A stretch of DNA of 64,000 nt from CAVUFH01 sp963740835 (GCA_963740835.1 CAVUFH010000003.1:1364001-1428000), one strand, 5' to 3'; numbered from the stretch's first letter, positions 8,098-17,546 are shown. The notes: generated by a model not told the origin, from the letters alone. Translations and numbers: made by a program.

Positions 8098-10551
8098 GTG
8101 CGACGCAGCGTCCGATCGATCATGGCCGTGACCGCAGGCGTGGTGGCGCTGTCGGCTTGTCTTACGCCGGTGCGGCCGAGCCGCCCGGGAGAGGACGTCG
8201 CTCGCTACGTGTTGCCGCCCGGCAACTACGGCGGCCTCCCGACGAGCCCCGAGTCGCGCGATCAGCTGTCGTTGTACGACAGCCTGACGCCGCTCCGCGG
8301 CAACGTCTCGTTCGCCGACATCCAGAGCCATTTCCTGCCCGAGGACTTCTTGCCCGTCGGCAAGACGCAGGAGATCGCGACCGGCCGCCCGGGTCTGCGG
8401 CTGCTCTACGACGAGTACGGCGTGCCGCACATCTACGGGCAGACGCGCGCCGACGTTGCCTTCGGTGCGGGTTGGGTGACCGCCCGCGACCGCATGCTCC
8501 TCTTGCAGTTGGGGCGCGGTCCCGCGCGCGCAGCCGTTGCCGACGTTCCCGGTATCGACGCGTTCTCGCTCGTGACGAGTGGGCAGTCGTTCGTCCCCAG
8601 CGCGGCGGCCGAGGCGCTCGTCACGCAGCAGATCGACCTGATCGTCAACACGTACGGAGCCAAGGGCCGCCAGATCATCGCCGACGCGCAAGCGGAAGCG
8701 GACGGTGTCAACGCGTACGTGCGCGCCAACCACCTCGACTTGGCGCCGGTCGGCGTGAACGACGTCATCGCGGTCACTGCGTTCATCGGTTCGATCTTCG
8801 GTTCCGGGGGTGGGGGCGAGGCGAGCAACGCGGATCTCCTCGCCCAGCTGCAGGACGGACTCGGGTCGGTGAAGGGCCGCGCGGCATGGGAAGACGCCAT
8901 GCTGTTCGACGACCCCGAAGCTCCGACGACGATCACGCGGCACTACGACTACGGACCGCTCACCGGCGGTCCGGTGCGCGGTTCGGTGGAGATCGACGCG
9001 AACTCGGTCGTCCCCCTCGACCCACGCGCGACGCCCGCCGCGACCGTGGACCCGACCGGAGTCATCGTCGACGCGAGCGAGGCGCCGCCCGGGCGGCAGG
9101 CGTCGAACTTCCTCGTGGTCGACCCGACGCGATCGGCGAGCCGCGACACCCTCGCGGTGATGGGCCCGCAGCTCGGCTACTACTACCCGGAGATCGTCGA
9201 GCAGATGGACATCCACGGTCCGGGGTACCAGGCGCAGGGCGCGGCGGTGCCAGGGCTCGCGATGTACATCCTCATCGGGCGGACGCCCGACTACGCGTGG
9301 AGCCTGACATCCGCGAACCACGACGTGCGCGACGTGTTCGCCGAGCAGCTCTGTGAGCCCGACGGCTCCGCACCGACGCGCGCGAGCGATCACTACCTGT
9401 TCAAGGGCGAGTGCCGGCCGTTCGTCGAGTTCGACGCGGGCACGCTGAACGGGACGCCCATCCGCTATCCGACCTCGGTGCACGGCCCGGTCATCGGCAC
9501 CGCGACGGTGCAGGGCCGGGCGATCGCGCTGACCCGCCAGCGTTCGACGTTCGGCCGTGACGGACTGAACCTGGCCGCGCTCAAGGACATGACCGACGGG
9601 ACCGCGAACACGCCCACCAAGTTCTTCGAGGTGGCGAACGAGTTCGGCTTCACGTTCAACTGGGCGTACGCGTCGCGCACCTCGACCGCGTACTTCTCGT
9701 CGGGCTTGCTGCCGCGCCGTGCGAACGGTCTCGACCGGCGACTGCCGACGCTGGGGACCGGTGACTACGAGTGGCGCGGCTTCTTGAACGGCGCGCAGCA
9801 CCCGCGCAGTGTGAGCGGGCCCGGAGGGCTGTTGTTGAACTGGAACAACCAGTCGGCGCCGGGGTTCATGCACGGCGACGACTCGCCGTTCGGCTCGGTC
9901 CATCGCGTCGAGCTGTTCGACAAGTTCCCGGCGCAGGTCGCGTTGGCCGACGACGTGAGCGTGATGAACCGGGCCGCGACCGAGGATGCGCGTTCGCTCG
10001 TGTGGCCGGTCGTGAGTCAGGTGCTGCGCGGTGGCGCGGCGCCGACCCCGATCGACGCGCGTGCGCTCGACGTCCTCGATGCATGGGTGGAGCGGGACGC
10101 GCCACGACTCGACGCCGATCAGAACGGGAAGAACGACGACGCGGGTGCGCCGATCATGGACGCGGTCTGGCGCCCGATCGCGGAAGCGGTGATGCGACCG
10201 GTGTACGGCGATCTGCTCGGCGCGCTCGACCGGTTGCGCGGGCTCGGCGGGCTTGCGGGCGAGTCCTACGTGGACAAGGACCTGCGCACGCTGCTCGATC
10301 CTGCGGCGGTCAGCGGCAAGTTCCGACTGCAGTACTGCGGCAACGGGTCACTCGATGCCTGCCGGGCGGCGCTGTGGAAGGCCTTCGATGCCGCGCTGCC
10401 GCCGCTCGTCGCCGCGCAGGGTCCGGATCCGGCGGCGTGGCGCGGCAACGCGTCGCGGTCCGGCTTCGTGCCCGGCCTCATCCCGGATACGTTCCGCGCC
10501 ACGAACCGCCCGACCTTCCAGCAGGTGATCGAGTTCACGCACGCGCGTTAG
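8098..10551 (+). CDS. Penicillin/acyl-homoserine-lactone acylase family lipoprotein
   Basis: The 817-residue precursor belongs to the N-terminal nucleophile hydrolase family that cleaves amide-linked acyl chains. The start is the GTG at 8098 (GGGGGGAA just upstream). A lipoprotein signal ends in ALSAC, with C21 as the lipid site. The alpha chain holds YDEYGVPHIYG and FGAGWVTARDRMLLLQ. Autoproteolysis would free Ser336 in RQASNFLVVDP, the beta-chain nucleophile. Later segments (YAWSLTSANHDVRD, SVHGPVIG) also fit the family. The substrate may be a beta-lactam, acyl-homoserine lactone or other N-acyl compound. The protein is predicted to sit on the outer face of the cell membrane. Confidence 0.9.
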   Translation: MRRSVRSIMAVTAGVVALSACLTPVRPSRPGEDVARYVLPPGNYGGLPTSPESRDQLSLYDSLTPLRGNVSFADIQSHFLPEDFLPVGKTQEIATGRPGLRLLYDEYGVPHIYGQTRADVAFGAGWVTARDRMLLLQLGRGPARAAVADVPGIDAFSLVTSGQSFVPSAAAEALVTQQIDLIVNTYGAKGRQIIADAQAEADGVNAYVRANHLDLAPVGVNDVIAVTAFIGSIFGSGGGGEASNADLLAQLQDGLGSVKGRAAWEDAMLFDDPEAPTTITRHYDYGPLTGGPVRGSVEIDANSVVPLDPRATPAATVDPTGVIVDASEAPPGRQASNFLVVDPTRSASRDTLAVMGPQLGYYYPEIVEQMDIHGPGYQAQGAAVPGLAMYILIGRTPDYAWSLTSANHDVRDVFAEQLCEPDGSAPTRASDHYLFKGECRPFVEFDAGTLNGTPIRYPTSVHGPVIGTATVQGRAIALTRQRSTFGRDGLNLAALKDMTDGTANTPTKFFEVANEFGFTFNWAYASRTSTAYFSSGLLPRRANGLDRRLPTLGTGDYEWRGFLNGAQHPRSVSGPGGLLLNWNNQSAPGFMHGDDSPFGSVHRVELFDKFPAQVALADDVSVMNRAATEDARSLVWPVVSQVLRGGAAPTPIDARALDVLDAWVERDAPRLDADQNGKNDDAGAPIMDAVWRPIAEAVMRPVYGDLLGALDRLRGLGGLAGESYVDKDLRTLLDPAAVSGKFRLQYCGNGSLDACRAALWKAFDAALPPLVAAQGPDPAAWRGNASRSGFVPGLIPDTFRATNRPTFQQVIEFTHAR

Positions 10552-10560
10552 CGACGTCGT

Positions 10561-11742
10561 TCAGGGGCCCACGACGGCCGGCAGGCCACCGTCGAGGTAC
10601 GCGCGCGCGACGAAGCGCACGAACTGCTGCACCGCGTCCTCGGCTTCGGAGAACGGGCCCGGGCGATACCCGCTCGACATGATGCCGCGCTGCACCGCTT
10701 CACACGCGTTCCAGTCCTGGCGGTTGGTGATATCCCAGAAGTCGACCGCGTAGGCCGGATCGAAGTCATCGCGGCTGACGGCTTCGGGACGGAACAGCCA
10801 CTGACACTCGACGAAGGACTCGCCCGGCGCGCGCGGCTCGACGCGGTGTGTCATCACGTAGTCGGGATGCAGGCTCAGCAACAGGTTGGGAACGACGCCG
10901 ACGTAGAGCACCTGTCGTTGTCGTGTCGCGTCGAGACCGGGCAGCAGGACGCCTTCGCTCGCGCCGGACATCGACATCGTCTGTGCGTGCGGGACCAGGT
11001 CCATCGTGCCGCCGAACCACGCGCCGGGTCGGTTGAAGTTGTCGCCGCTCGTCGGCGGGCTGATCATGCACAGCTCCGGGTGGATGGCGGGGCAGTGGTA
11101 GCACTCGTGGAAGTTCTCGACGGGCAGCTTCCAGTTCGCGGCGATCGTGTACTCGTGCGTCGCCCCAACGATGAGACTTGCGCAGTCATACGGCGCGACG
11201 AGCTCCTCGAGCCCACCGAACCACTGTGAAAGCGGGGACGCGTCGCCGCCCACGTTCGCCATCAGCCAGCCGTGCCATTCCTCGAGGCGCACCGGAACCA
11301 AACCGAACGCGGCCGGGTCGAACTGCGCCGGCGCGGCGAAGCGCGGTGTCGCGCGGAGCGATCCGTCGAGTGCGTACGTCCAGCCGTGGTACGGGCAGTG
11401 AATCGCCGCACGCGTCGCCGTCGTCCCGCACGGCACGAGCTCGCTGCCACGGTGGCGACACACGTTGAAGAAGCCGCGGAGTGCACCGTCGTCGCCGCGC
11501 ACGAGCACGATCGCGTCGTCACCGACGGACAGCGCGCGCCGGGCGCCGGGCTCCGAGAGGCCGTCGGCGCGCCCGACGCAGACCCAGCCCGCAGCGAAGA
11601 AGTGTTCTCGTTCCCACGCGAGCACTGCGTCGGTTGTGTAGGCCTCGCGCGGGAGCATGCAGCCGGTGCCGCGCTCGTCGAGCGCGCGTTCGAGGGGGCC
11701 CACCGGCACGGGAGCGGGAATCGAGGTTCGGGCGGGCGTCAT
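10561..11742 (-). CDS. Rieske non-heme iron oxygenase, alpha subunit
   Basis: The 393-residue protein has a Rieske 2Fe-2S centre, C95-x-H97 and C116-x2-H119 (CRHRGSELV and CPYHGWTY), and a mononuclear iron site in NFHECYHCPAIHPEL (H216, H221), with the carboxylate ligand probably in DFWDITNRQDW. The form is closest to the glycine-betaine, choline or carnitine monooxygenase type rather than to ring-hydroxylating heteromers, but the substrate is unknown. No reductase gene lies next to it; the only candidate in the window is the KshB-like gene near 62 kb. It is divergent from the sigma factor remnant. Confidence 0.9.
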   Translation of the reverse strand: MTPARTSIPAPVPVGPLERALDERGTGCMLPREAYTTDAVLAWEREHFFAAGWVCVGRADGLSEPGARRALSVGDDAIVLVRGDDGALRGFFNVCRHRGSELVPCGTTATRAAIHCPYHGWTYALDGSLRATPRFAAPAQFDPAAFGLVPVRLEEWHGWLMANVGGDASPLSQWFGGLEELVAPYDCASLIVGATHEYTIAANWKLPVENFHECYHCPAIHPELCMISPPTSGDNFNRPGAWFGGTMDLVPHAQTMSMSGASEGVLLPGLDATRQRQVLYVGVVPNLLLSLHPDYVMTHRVEPRAPGESFVECQWLFRPEAVSRDDFDPAYAVDFWDITNRQDWNACEAVQRGIMSSGYRPGPFSEAEDAVQQFVRFVARAYLDGGLPAVVGP

Positions 11743-11841
11743 GGGTACGCCGATTTCACCACGAGCAGACGATCTCCGGCAGCTCCTCGTTCGGTCACAT
11801 CCGGACCGTCGGGCGGCTCAGGTGAGCAGGCGCGACGGAGA

Positions 11842-12122
11842 ATGGAGCTGATGGTGACGAACGACGAGCAGGTCCGGCGGTTCGAAGCGCACCGCGGCCA
11901 CCTCCACGCGGTCGCCTACCGGATGCTGGGCTCCCAGACCGAGGCGGACGACGCGGTGCAGGAAGCCTGGTGCGGTACAGCGCGGACACCAGCGCGGTCG
12001 AGAACTTGGGCGGCTGGCTGACGACGGTCGTCGCACGCCGGCGTGGTGGTCGTGTCGCGATCGACGCGCTGTCAGATCCCGAACGGTTACTCCGGATCGA
12101 CGTGTCCGCGCTCGACCGGTGA
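11842..12122 (+). pseudogene. ECF41/SigJ-type sigma factor with large internal deletion
   Basis: The first part reads as sigma region 2 (HRGHLHAVAYRMLGSQTEADDAVQEAW). One missing base after 11970 moves the frame to RYSADTSAVENLGGWLTTVVAR, still region 2. That runs directly into GGRVAIDALSDPERLLRID and a stop, which resembles the extreme C-terminus of ECF41 proteins that carry a SnoaL-like extension. About 200 residues (rest of region 2, region 4, most of the SnoaL domain) are therefore missing. It cannot be a working sigma factor as read. ATG 11842 or 11851 could be the old start. Confidence 0.7.
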
Positions 12123-12139
12123 CCGCGTCCAGCCAGCTG

Positions 12140-12446
12140 CTAGACGTCCGGATCGATGTCGTTGGCGCGGGCTTGCAGGTCCTCGGCGTCCGAACGGTGG
12201 GTCGCCGCCGCCAGCTTCTGCTGCTCGGCCGCGAGGCTCTCGCGCTTCGCGCGGCCGCGCGCTCTTCCGCTTCCGCCGTGCGCCGGTCGGCCTCGAGTTG
12301 GCTCACCTTGGCGAGATCCGCGTTTCGGACGCTTCCTGACGACGTGCCGCCATCTGCGCCTCCTTGCGGCGGCGCGACGCGAGCACGACAGCGACAATTG
12401 CAACGATGACGATGATGGCGATGACGATCGCGATGGCTGTGCTCAT
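12140..12446 (-). pseudogene. Small membrane-anchored coiled-coil protein, two frameshifts
   Basis: On the minus strand an ATG at 12446 opens a single transmembrane helix (MSTAIAIVIAIIIVIVAIV) and a basic RRRKEAQMAARRQEAS stretch, then soon stops. Coding character continues in a second frame (RNADLAKVSQLEADRRTAEAEERAA) and, after about 12255, in a third (RESLAAEQQKLAAATHRSD... ending DPDV). Joined, they give about 100 residues: one membrane anchor plus a charged heptad-like helix. The second break lies at GCGCGGCCGCGCG. I do not recognise the family. Confidence 0.5.
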
Positions 12447-12557
12447 GCGTAAGAGCCTGCCCCGCCGCGTCGCGGCCGAAACGCCATCGGCGCACGTATA
12501 CGTCTGACGCAGCCGGCGCTTACCGTTTGCTCATCGACCCAGTTCCAACATGGCCGG

Positions 12558-13847
12558 GTGATGTCCACCGACGTGCTCGCCACTCGGCGCGGCCGGGACG
12601 ATCCCGCAGCTCCGCTCTCCTCGGGCGCCGCGATCGGTTGGACACTCGTCACGCTCGCGGCCGCGGCACTGCTGCAGCTCGTGGTGTACCGGAACGGCGG
12701 TCGGGAAGCGCTGGCCGACGTGCCCGGCCGCTTCTTCGCGTGGCGACTCGGCGGTCGCGCGTTCCCGTATCTCGATCGTGGTGTCGAGTACCCGGTCGTC
12801 ATCGGGTATCTGGCGTACACGCTCGCGACGGTGTCCGGAACGGCCACGCGGTTCTTCGTCGCGAACGGCGTCATCGACGTGGGCCTTGCCATCGGGATGA
12901 CCTGCTTGCTCCGAATCCGCGGCGGCGCTCGCATCTGGCGGTGGATCGCAGCGCCTCCGTTGGTCCTCTTCGCGTTCCACAACTGGGACCTCCTCGCGCT
13001 GGTACCGGCGATCATCGGCTTGTACGCGTACATCGAGCACAACGACCGCGTTGCAGGGGCATCACTCGCCTTCGGCGCGTCGACGAAGCTGTTCCCCGGT
13101 CTGTTCCTCGTACCGCTCGCGGTAGGGCGCTGGTGCGCCGGCGATCGAAGGGGTGCGACGCGCCTCGTTGCATGGGCGGCCGGTGTGCTCGTAGTGCTCA
13201 ACGCACCCGTCCTCCTGCTCAGCCGTTCGGGGTGGTGGTACCCGGCCGCGTTCCAGGGACGGCGCCGCGCGACCTGGGGAACGCTGTGGTTCTGGTTGTT
13301 CCGGCTCCCCGGAGCGTCGCACTTCACGCACCACGACCCCGCGCAGCTCGCGAACCTGCTCGCCGCGATCGCGCTCGTCGCCTCGATCGTGACGATCACC
13401 GTGCTCGGCGTGCGCCGGCAGCTCGACGCCTTCGCGATCGGTGCCGCGACCACGGCCGCGTTCCTGCTGACGAACAAGGTCTATTCGCCGAACTACGACC
13501 TGTGGATCGTGCCGTTCTTCGTGCTGCTACCGATCGCCCGCAGTCACTGGCTCACGTTCGGCGCGGCCGACATCGGCATCTTCACCTTGGTGTACGGCCA
13601 GTTCCACGGACTATGGGGCCACCACGTCGTGCGCGAGATGCTGCCGCTCTTCGTCGCGGTGCGAGCGTGCGCGCTCGTACTCCTGCTCGTCGTCGCGTTG
13701 CGGGCCGGGCGCGACGGCGACGGCGACCGCGCGCAGGCGGAGTTCGTGGCGCCGCGCGCACGCGCGTCAGCACCGGGTGAGCGAATGGCAATCTCTCGGT
13801 GTCCGACGCGGCGATCGGCCACCGATGCTCCTAGCCTTGGTCCATGA
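12558..13847 (+). CDS. GT-C glycosyltransferase, GT87 mannosyltransferase-like
   Basis: The 429-residue protein is polytopic (roughly nine to ten hydrophobic segments). It has GVEYPVVIGYLAYTL in the first loop, FHNWDLLALVPAI, FGASTKLFPGLFLVPLA and TNKVYSPNYDLWI, a pattern typical of actinobacterial GT87-like enzymes that use polyprenyl-phosphate mannose as donor. The donor could come from the polyprenol-phosphate-mannose synthase 2 kb downstream. The gene may start at GTG 12558 or ATG 12561. Its stop overlaps the ATG of the response regulator (ATGA), so the three genes are probably one operon. Confidence 0.8.
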   Translation: MMSTDVLATRRGRDDPAAPLSSGAAIGWTLVTLAAAALLQLVVYRNGGREALADVPGRFFAWRLGGRAFPYLDRGVEYPVVIGYLAYTLATVSGTATRFFVANGVIDVGLAIGMTCLLRIRGGARIWRWIAAPPLVLFAFHNWDLLALVPAIIGLYAYIEHNDRVAGASLAFGASTKLFPGLFLVPLAVGRWCAGDRRGATRLVAWAAGVLVVLNAPVLLLSRSGWWYPAAFQGRRRATWGTLWFWLFRLPGASHFTHHDPAQLANLLAAIALVASIVTITVLGVRRQLDAFAIGAATTAAFLLTNKVYSPNYDLWIVPFFVLLPIARSHWLTFGAADIGIFTLVYGQFHGLWGHHVVREMLPLFVAVRACALVLLLVVALRAGRDGDGDRAQAEFVAPRARASAPGERMAISRCPTRRSATDAPSLGP

Positions 13848-14530
13848 CGGCAGGCGTCTTGCTGGTCGAAGACGACGCGATCATCGGTCGGTCCTTGGAG
13901 CAGGCCCTGGGCGGCGCGGGCTACACGGTGACGCTGGCGGCCGACGGCGCGGCGGCGCGCACGGCCTTCAAACGCCTCGTACCCGACCTCGTGCTCCTCG
14001 ACCTCGGCCTGCCCGACGCCGACGGCATCGACCTGTGCCGCGAGTTCCGGGCGAGTGCACCCGCCACGTCGATCATCGTGCTCACCGCGCGCCAGGAGGA
14101 AGCCGATGTCGTCGTCGGGCTCGATGCCGGCGCCGACGACTATGTCACCAAGCCGTTCCGGCTCGCCGAACTGCTCGCGCGCGTGCGTGCGCACCTACGC
14201 CGGCCCGAAGCCCGAGCGACCATCGATCTCCTGACGGCCGGTGACGTCGAAGTCGACGTCGCGGCGCGCCGGGCGTGGGCCGGAACGCGTGAGCTCGCAC
14301 TGCGACCGCGTGAATTCGATCTGCTCGTGCTGCTCACCGCGGAAGTCGGCCGCGCGGTGACGCGCGAGCGCATCATGGACGAGGTCTGGGACGAGAACTG
14401 GTACGGATCCACCAAGACGCTCGACGTCCACATCTCCGCCTTGCGGCGCAAGCTGAGCGAAGGTTCCTCGCCGGCGCGGCCGACCATCACGGCGCTGCCG
14501 CGGGTCGGCTACCGGCTCGATCTCCCGTGA
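13844..14530 (+). CDS. OmpR-family response regulator
   Basis: The 228-residue protein has a receiver domain (VEDDAIIG acidic pair, phospho-acceptor Asp in LVLLDLGLPDADG, conserved TA in IIVLTARQ, Lys in YVTKPFRLAELLARV) and an OmpR winged-helix DNA-binding domain (LRPREFDLLVLL, the recognition helix in TKTLDVHISALRRKL, and the wing VGYRLD). It is coupled by ATGA overlaps to the glycosyltransferase before it and the histidine kinase after it (stop 14528-14530). Confidence 0.94.
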   Translation: MTAGVLLVEDDAIIGRSLEQALGGAGYTVTLAADGAAARTAFKRLVPDLVLLDLGLPDADGIDLCREFRASAPATSIIVLTARQEEADVVVGLDAGADDYVTKPFRLAELLARVRAHLRRPEARATIDLLTAGDVEVDVAARRAWAGTRELALRPREFDLLVLLTAEVGRAVTRERIMDEVWDENWYGSTKTLDVHISALRRKLSEGSSPARPTITALPRVGYRLDLP

Positions 14531-15802
14531 AGCATCGGATCCTCGTCTCGATCGTCGGCGTCGCCGCGGTCGCGCTGTTGCTGCTCGGCGTCCCGCTGGC
14601 GCTCTCGGTGGAGCGCCTGTTCGAGAACGAGGAGATCCTGCGGCTGGAACGCGAAGCGAACGAGTCCCTCCGCCAGATCGACCCCGCCGCGCTCGGCCCC
14701 GACACGATCCAGCTGCGCAACGACGGACCTATCCGGTTCTCGGTGTACGACGCACACGGGCAACGCATCGCCGGCACCGGTCCGGTGCACGCGGACCCGA
14801 TCGTCCGCCAGGCGCTCCGCGGCGACGTCCACGACGCCGCGCAGCGACGGACAGATCGTGGTGGCCATCCCGATCACCGGGAACGAACGAACCGTGGGCG
14901 CGGTGCGCGCGAGTCGTTCGGCTGCCGTTGTCTCGAGCCGAACGCATCGCGCGTGGCTCGTGACCGCGTTGATTGCGCTCGGCGCGCTGCTGGTCGCGGC
15001 GTTGCTGGCGCGTTGGCAGGCGCGACGGCTGACGCGTCCTGTCGACACGCTCGTCGAATCGGCCGAGCGGCTCGGAGAGGGTGACTTCGCCGTGCGCAAC
15101 ACGCCCTCGGGAATCGAAGAGCTCGACCAGGTCGGCAGTGCACTCGACCGCACCGCGGTGCGCCTCGGTGAGCTGATCGCGCGCGAGCGCGCTTTCAGTG
15201 CCGACGCGTCCCATCAGCTCCGCACGCCGATCACCGGGCTGCGCGTGCGCGTCGAGACCGCGCTGAGCACACCGGGCGCCGACCTCCGCGCCGCGCTCGA
15301 GGACACGCTGGGTCCGATCGACCGCCTCGAGACGACGGTCGACGACCTCCTCGCCCTGGCGCGCGATACCCACGCCGATCGCTCGCCCCTCGACTTGCCC
15401 CGGCTGCTGCACGAGACCGAAGACGGCTGGCACGGCAAGCTGGCCGCGCTCGGCCGGCCGCTGCGGGTGGAGATCGACCCCGACATCGCGGCCCCGCCGC
15501 TGGCCGAACCGGCCGTACGGCAGATCCTCGATGTGTTGCTGACGAACGCGCTCGACCACGGCGCCGGTGTCGTGACCCTGCGCGCGCGGCAGGGCCCGGG
15601 CGCGGTGATCATCGACGTGGCCGACGAAGGCACCGCGTATCTGGACGGCAGCACCATTTTCGACCGCCGGGTCGGGCGTTCGACCGGGATCGGCCTCGCC
15701 CTCGCGCGAACGCTCGCGGAAGCGGAGGGCGGCCGGCTGGTGCTCGACCGGCCCGGTCCGCACCCGGCGTTCAGCCTGATCCTGCCCGTCGACGGGGAAT
15801 GA
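14527..15802 (+). CDS. Sensor histidine kinase, frameshifted
   Basis: The cognate kinase of the preceding regulator. The first frame gives an N-terminal membrane helix (residues 5-27) and the start of a short sensor region. At about 14846 (ACGCCGCGCAG) the frame shifts by one extra base, since the span is 3n+1. The second frame holds the second membrane helix, a HAMP segment (RRLTRPVDTLVESAERLGEGD), the HisKA box (SADASHQLRTPITGLR), the N box (LLTNALDHG), a G1 element weakened to DEGTAY and a G2 STGIGLALA. If the extra base is real, the sensor is cut from the kinase core. It converges on the Ppm gene with a 32-bp overlap. Confidence 0.88.
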
Positions 15803-16613
15803 ACCGCGCGCACCGGTCGGCGCAACCCCACCATGTAACGAGCGCGAGCGCTTCGGCGCAGATGCGTCCGCTCATCTTCGACCGGCCGCGGGTGCGGTCG
15901 ACGAACTGGATTGGTATCTCGACGACCGTTCCTCCCACGCGCGCGACGCGCGCCGCGAGCTCGATCTGGAACGCGTAGCCCGACGCACGCGTCGTCGAGT
16001 ACGACACGGCGCGCAGCGCGCCGGCGCGAAACGCGCGGTACCCGGACGTCAGATCATGCGCGCGCACGCCGAGCATGAACGCCGCGTACACGTTCCCGCC
16101 GCGCGACAGTGCTCGGCGGCGGGCCGGCCAGTGCGGGGTCGACCCACCCAGGACGTACCGCGACCCGATCGCGAGATCGGCGCCGGCTTCGACCGCGCGC
16201 AGCAAGGCCGGAAGCAACGCCGGATCGTGCGACAGATCCGCGTCCATCTCGACGAGGACCTCGTAGGCGTGCTCGAGCCCGTAGCCGAAGCCGGTCCGGT
16301 ACGCGGCGCCGAGGCCATCCTTCCGGGCGCGGCGCAACACGACGATCTGACCGCGGGTCGCGGCGACGCGCGCCGCGGCGGCCGCGGTGCCGTCCGGGCT
16401 GTTGTCGTCCACGACCGCGATGTCGACCCACGGTGCTTCGACCCGGATGCGGGTGAGGACGAACTCGATGTTGGGCGCTTCTTCATACGTCGGGACGACC
16501 ACGAGCGTTCTCGGGTGCGGAGCCGCCTCGGTAGGGCTCGCTTCGGCGGAGTGCGGGGCAATGACTCGGAGCGCCGGCCCGCCGCGGTCGTCTCTGATGT
16601 GCTGAACGGACAT
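15771..16613 (-). CDS. Polyprenol-phosphate-mannose synthase (GT2, DPM1-like)
   Basis: The 280-residue cytosolic/membrane-associated enzyme transfers mannose from GDP-mannose to polyprenyl phosphate. The GT2 fold is visible as TLVVVPTYEEAPNIEFVL, VVDDNSPDGT, the DxD-type EMDADLSHDP and GSRYVLGGSTPHWP, followed by SGYAFQIELAARV and EIPIQFVDRTRGRSKM, which are typical of DPM1/Ppm1. It lacks C-terminal membrane helices, as in the single-domain class. The start at 16613 (MSVQHIRDD) is chosen because upstream frame content has no family similarity. It probably supplies the donor for the GT-C enzymes at 12.6 and 37.2 kb. Confidence 0.9.
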   Translation of the reverse strand: MSVQHIRDDRGGPALRVIAPHSAEASPTEAAPHPRTLVVVPTYEEAPNIEFVLTRIRVEAPWVDIAVVDDNSPDGTAAAAARVAATRGQIVVLRRARKDGLGAAYRTGFGYGLEHAYEVLVEMDADLSHDPALLPALLRAVEAGADLAIGSRYVLGGSTPHWPARRRALSRGGNVYAAFMLGVRAHDLTSGYRAFRAGALRAVSYSTTRASGYAFQIELAARVARVGGTVVEIPIQFVDRTRGRSKMSGRICAEALALVTWWGCADRCARFIPRRRAGSG

Positions 16614-16725
16614 GCTCGGTTCCAATCGTCCTGCACGGGCAGTCGATCGGACCGTACGAGCGCGCCGGTGAACGTCGCCGCTGTTCGCGGTTAGAGGATG
16701 GCAAATCCGTCGATGTGCGCGACCG

Positions 16726-17205
16726 TTACGTCTCGAGGTGCTCGGCGAACAATCGCAGACCGCCGGCCCAACCATCGGGCGAGCCGACCGCGTTGCGCAT
16801 CGCTTCCCAACCCTCGCCGTGGCGTTCGAGGTGCCGGTGTTCGAGATCGACGCGCGTGCGATCGGCGGACTCGGTCGTGAAGCGGATCTCGACCTCGCTC
16901 GCCTTGTCGGGATCGGCCTCGAGCTCCCACGCGAGGTTGATATCCCAGCTGAACACGACACGCGCCGGCGGTTCGTACGCGAGGACACGCGCCCACCGAC
17001 ATTCGCTGCCGTCGACGCCGCGGTCGTAGATGTTGCCGCCGACACGCGGCTCGAACACCATCTCCGCGAGCTCGGTCTGCAGGATGTGATGCTCGGGTGG
17101 CCACCACGTGGCCATCCCTACGGTGAACACGCTGAAGGCGCGTTCGATCGGCGCGGCGACGACGAGCGACGCGCGGACGGACGTGGCCTGGGTCTGTGCG
17201 GTCAT
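16726..17205 (-). CDS. SRPBCC/AHSA1-type activator-like protein
   Basis: The 159-residue protein has the AHSA1/START pattern: VRASLVVAAPIERAFSVFT, WWPPEHHIL, EPRVGGNIYDR, WARVLAYEPPARVVFSW and the final RHGEGWEAMRNAV helix. Its ATG overlaps the stop of the ArsR gene (17202-17205), and the ArsR/AHSA1 pair is a recurrent actinobacterial unit. The ligand is unknown. Transcription from the ArsR promoter is expected. Confidence 0.88.
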   Translation of the reverse strand: MTAQTQATSVRASLVVAAPIERAFSVFTVGMATWWPPEHHILQTELAEMVFEPRVGGNIYDRGVDGSECRWARVLAYEPPARVVFSWDINLAWELEADPDKASEVEIRFTTESADRTRVDLEHRHLERHGEGWEAMRNAVGSPDGWAGGLRLFAEHLET

Positions 17206-17546
17206 GGTGTGTTGTGGTCTCCTGCTTCGACGACGGACTTGTCTCCTGCTTCGACGACGGACTTGAAGCCCGCGAGAGCCCGGTTCCAGAACTGATCGAG
17301 GTGGTCCCGCAAGGCGGCGACACCGGCCGGGTTCAACCGGTAGATGCGGCGGGTCCCCTCGGCGTGGTCGATGACGAGCCCGGCCGCTTTGAGCACCTTG
17401 AGGTGCTGGGAGACGGCGGGCCGGCTGACGGGGAGGAGCGCGGCGAGGTCGCCGACCGCCCGGGGCTGCGCCGCGACCAGCTCGAACACTTCGAGGCGGG
17501 TCGGGTCGCCCAAGGCGGTGAACACTCGGGTTTGGTTCGTCTCCAC
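17202..17546 (-). CDS. ArsR-family transcriptional regulator
   Basis: The 114-residue winged-helix protein has TALGDPTRLEVFELV, the recognition helix in SRPAVSQHLKVLKAAGLV and the wing in EGTRRIYRLNPAG. No metal-binding ELCVCDL-type cysteines are visible, so it is probably not a metal sensor. The C-terminus contains an exact duplication, KSVVEAGD twice, caused by a 24-bp DNA repeat (17217-17264). The GTG start at 17546 lies directly next to the operator-like repeats and is coupled to the AHSA1 gene by a 4-nt overlap. Confidence 0.92.
   Translation of the reverse strand: METNQTRVFTALGDPTRLEVFELVAAQPRAVGDLAALLPVSRPAVSQHLKVLKAAGLVIDHAEGTRRIYRLNPAGVAALRDHLDQFWNRALAGFKSVVEAGDKSVVEAGDHNTP
17217..17264. 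repeat. 24-bp perfect tandem duplication inside the arsR-like gene
   Basis: Two identical, adjacent 24-bp units (17217-17240, 17241-17264) keep the reading frame and duplicate eight residues (KSVVEAGD) at the C-terminal end of the ArsR-family protein. Such short in-frame duplications suggest recent slippage. Confidence 0.9.

Noticed and set aside
8023..9903. 626-residue minus-strand frame over the penicillin acylase
   Set aside because: The plus strand has a lipoprotein signal and the N-terminal nucleophile motif; the antisense product is compositionally biased.
12443..13477. 344-residue minus-strand frame over the GT87-like gene
   Set aside because: The plus-strand product has regular membrane helices and family motifs; this one is Ser/Arg/Ala-rich without pattern.
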